Source: 20CM-2-65-7 sp035943355
Lineage (GTDB): Bacteria > Gemmatimonadota > Gemmatimonadetes > Gemmatimonadales > GWC2-71-9
NCBI GenBank assembly: GCA_035943355.1
Contig: DASZCG010000344.1
Coordinates: 1-5,747, forward strand
Reading direction: 5' to 3'
Length of the DNA: 5,747 nt
Of the stretch, positions 5,701 to 5,747 are shown one piece after another. Position numbers and translations under genes: made by a program. Every line of letters begins with the position of its first letter. Positions within the stretch are counted from its first letter, which is position 1. The notes under the pieces are model-generated. The model saw nothing but the letters and a program-made list of their open reading frames with translations. It searched no databases and was not told the DNA's origin.

Positions 5701-5747
5701 GCCCCCCCCGCCCCCGCCCCCGCCCCCTCTGGCGCGCGGAGAGGGGG
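2713..5747 (+). CDS. Exported VPS10/sortilin-like BNR-repeat beta-propeller protein ('glycosyl hydrolase' family), 3' end missing
   Basis: The frame is open for 1011 codons and runs off the window. Residues 1-19 form a signal peptide with a hydrophobic core and an AIA cleavage site near 19/20; Cys12 does not sit in a good lipobox. Eleven Asp-box (S/T-x-D-x-G-x-x-W type) motifs start near residues 67, 121, 172, 236, 289, 352, 395, 534, 599, 652 and 696, the hallmark of BNR/VPS10 propellers, and their number suggests more than one propeller. Family signatures are WRDIGPVRAGR (31-41), GQQDSGS (429-435), ISPDL (544-548), and VAGTHGRGFWILDD (732-745). The C-terminal region has strand-rich blocks at about 794-827, RFAWDMRY (877-884) and GRYTVRLTVDGK (918-929), then a helical stretch and a Pro/Ala linker. 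Family members are exported and abundant in Gemmatimonadota and Acidobacteriota. They are often named glycosyl hydrolases, but no catalytic residues can be assigned here and the ligand is unknown. The ATG was chosen because it gives the signal peptide; no clear ribosome site precedes it. Confidence 0.92.
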   Translation, partial: MRLTPLYLAALCALPAAIAGQIPDLNGALRWRDIGPVRAGRARALAGAPGHPTVFYIGFDNGGVWRSTDYGSNWEPLFDREATGSIGAIAVAPSSPNVIYVGTGAGIIRPDLATGYGMYRSNDTGRTWVHLGLDATQMIAYIDVDRANPDRLFVAALGHAYGPNAERGVYRSTDGGRSFEKVLYQDEYTSANEVRIDPGNPNTVYAALWQQQSTFYEYAAFGPDSTWPGAGGIYKSTDGGTTWTQLTTGLPPVLQANIAIAPSNPQVIYAMVASVNPAGGSGPVSFYKSTDAGAHWILRTRIPGAGVVGDTTAATADARPLGRIGGGDLPPIVVDPKNENVIYSASIVMWRTEDAGATWSAVRGSPGGDDYQRIWIHPDDPNLILAVSDQGAVISSNRGESWSNWYTQPTAAVYHVTADNAFPYKVCSGQQDSGSICVSSRSDDGQITFHDWHPANIQEYGIAAPDPRDPDVVFGSARRGVSRYDRRTGQTAQVGPDSAARGEKFGRNVRTMPLIWSPLSPNVLYYTSNAVWKSIDHAHTWTRISPDLARQTWTVPASAGRYAKAVTPTPRGAITALSPSPRSSAVLWAGTDDGNIQETTDGGATWRNVTPPAIQPWTRIFNIEAGHFDTRTAYAAANTLRIDDARPHFWRTHDGGRTWSEINNGIAPNAVGNSIREDPRVPGLLYAATDVQVWVSFDDGTNWQSLRLNMPAISVRDIQVKDDSTCLCADLVAGTHGRGFWILDDLSPLRALAKSKSAATPYVVRPQPAVRVRFGTNEPTPWAPELPARENPPAGAIIDYFLPADASGPVTLDIVAVSGRVIRSYSSGDLGRDPDPALDPAAYETVCRKNPAALDCSLPLYWPAPHQRLSPRAGLHRFAWDMRYQPIGDDPQTGEVEATGAVPHRSEHAPRAPWAPAGRYTVRLTVDGKTYSQPLTLRLDPRVKTPVAGLRQLAALTQEMYDSAMAAHAAYRAARRLADSVPARAVRIDSIAPPPAAPPAPAPAPSGARRG
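3410..3586 (+). repeat. 18-bp exact repeat pair encoding neighbouring Asp boxes
   Basis: TCTACAAGTCGACCGATG occurs at 3410-3427 and 3569-3586, coding the Y-K-S-T-D core of the fourth and fifth Asp boxes of the propeller. A 14-bp match (CGATGGCGGCCGCA) likewise links the third box (3231-3244) with the tenth (4671-4684). The identities follow from the repeated protein motif with shared codon choice and could promote recombination or slippage between repeats. Confidence 0.7.
5693..5747 (+). repeat. Pro/Ala-coding C-rich low-complexity tract ending in an 8-bp fold-back
   Basis: From about 5693 the sequence is nearly all C and G, including a run of eight C (5702-5709) and GCCCCC units coding a Pro-Ala linker. 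CCCCCTCT at 5723-5730 is the exact reverse complement of AGAGGGGG at 5740-5747, separated by nine bases and ending at the last base of the window. The frame stays open through it. Such sequence is error-prone in reading and assembly, so the last 15 or so residues are the least reliable of the propeller gene. Confidence 0.7.

Noticed and set aside
2713..5747. The repeated DNA in the propeller gene as a CRISPR or tandem-repeat array
   Set aside because: Repeat spacing is irregular, identity is short (14-18 bp), and every copy codes an Asp-box motif in the same frame, so protein repeats explain it.

Overview
The window is high-GC DNA with strongly GC-rich third codon positions. It holds one gene end, two complete genes and one long gene that runs off the right edge. 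The combination of a large exported BNR/VPS10-type beta-propeller protein, a double-length LysR regulator and a hybrid-kinase-style receiver most resembles Gemmatimonadota, with Acidobacteriota as the main alternative. This is a judgement from protein style, not a phylogenetic result.

Layout. Positions 1-111 carry the last 36 codons of an unrecognised plus-strand gene. Four bases later a minus-strand gene (116-2053) ends. It encodes a 645-residue protein made of two complete LysR-type regulators in tandem, each with its own helix-turn-helix and effector-binding domain. A 94-bp intergenic region (2054-2147) separates its start from the divergent plus-strand gene at 2148-2591, a 147-residue stand-alone response-regulator receiver domain with no output domain. 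A long, nearly perfect stem-loop (2599-2661) follows. The last gene starts at 2713 and is open at 5747. Its 1011 visible residues form a signal peptide, a beta-propeller region with eleven Asp-box (BNR) repeats, and a C-terminal region typical of bacterial sortilin/VPS10-like 'glycosyl hydrolase' proteins.

How the parts may relate. The divergent LysR/receiver arrangement is the classic geometry for a LysR protein controlling its neighbour, so the receiver gene is the most likely local target; this is inference. The propeller gene is separated from the receiver by the stem-loop and probably has its own start signals, so no functional link is claimed.

Most unusual points: the LysR-LysR fusion; a 13-bp direct repeat at its two ends, with a second 7-bp repeat (GTCGGTA) on the outer side of each copy, which suggests that the regulator may have been inserted between two genes that once lay head to tail; and the large stem-loop without a T-tract. 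The right edge is a C-rich low-complexity stretch ending in an 8-bp fold-back, which should be treated as possible assembly noise. No RNA genes, CRISPR arrays, insertion sequences or transposase genes were seen.
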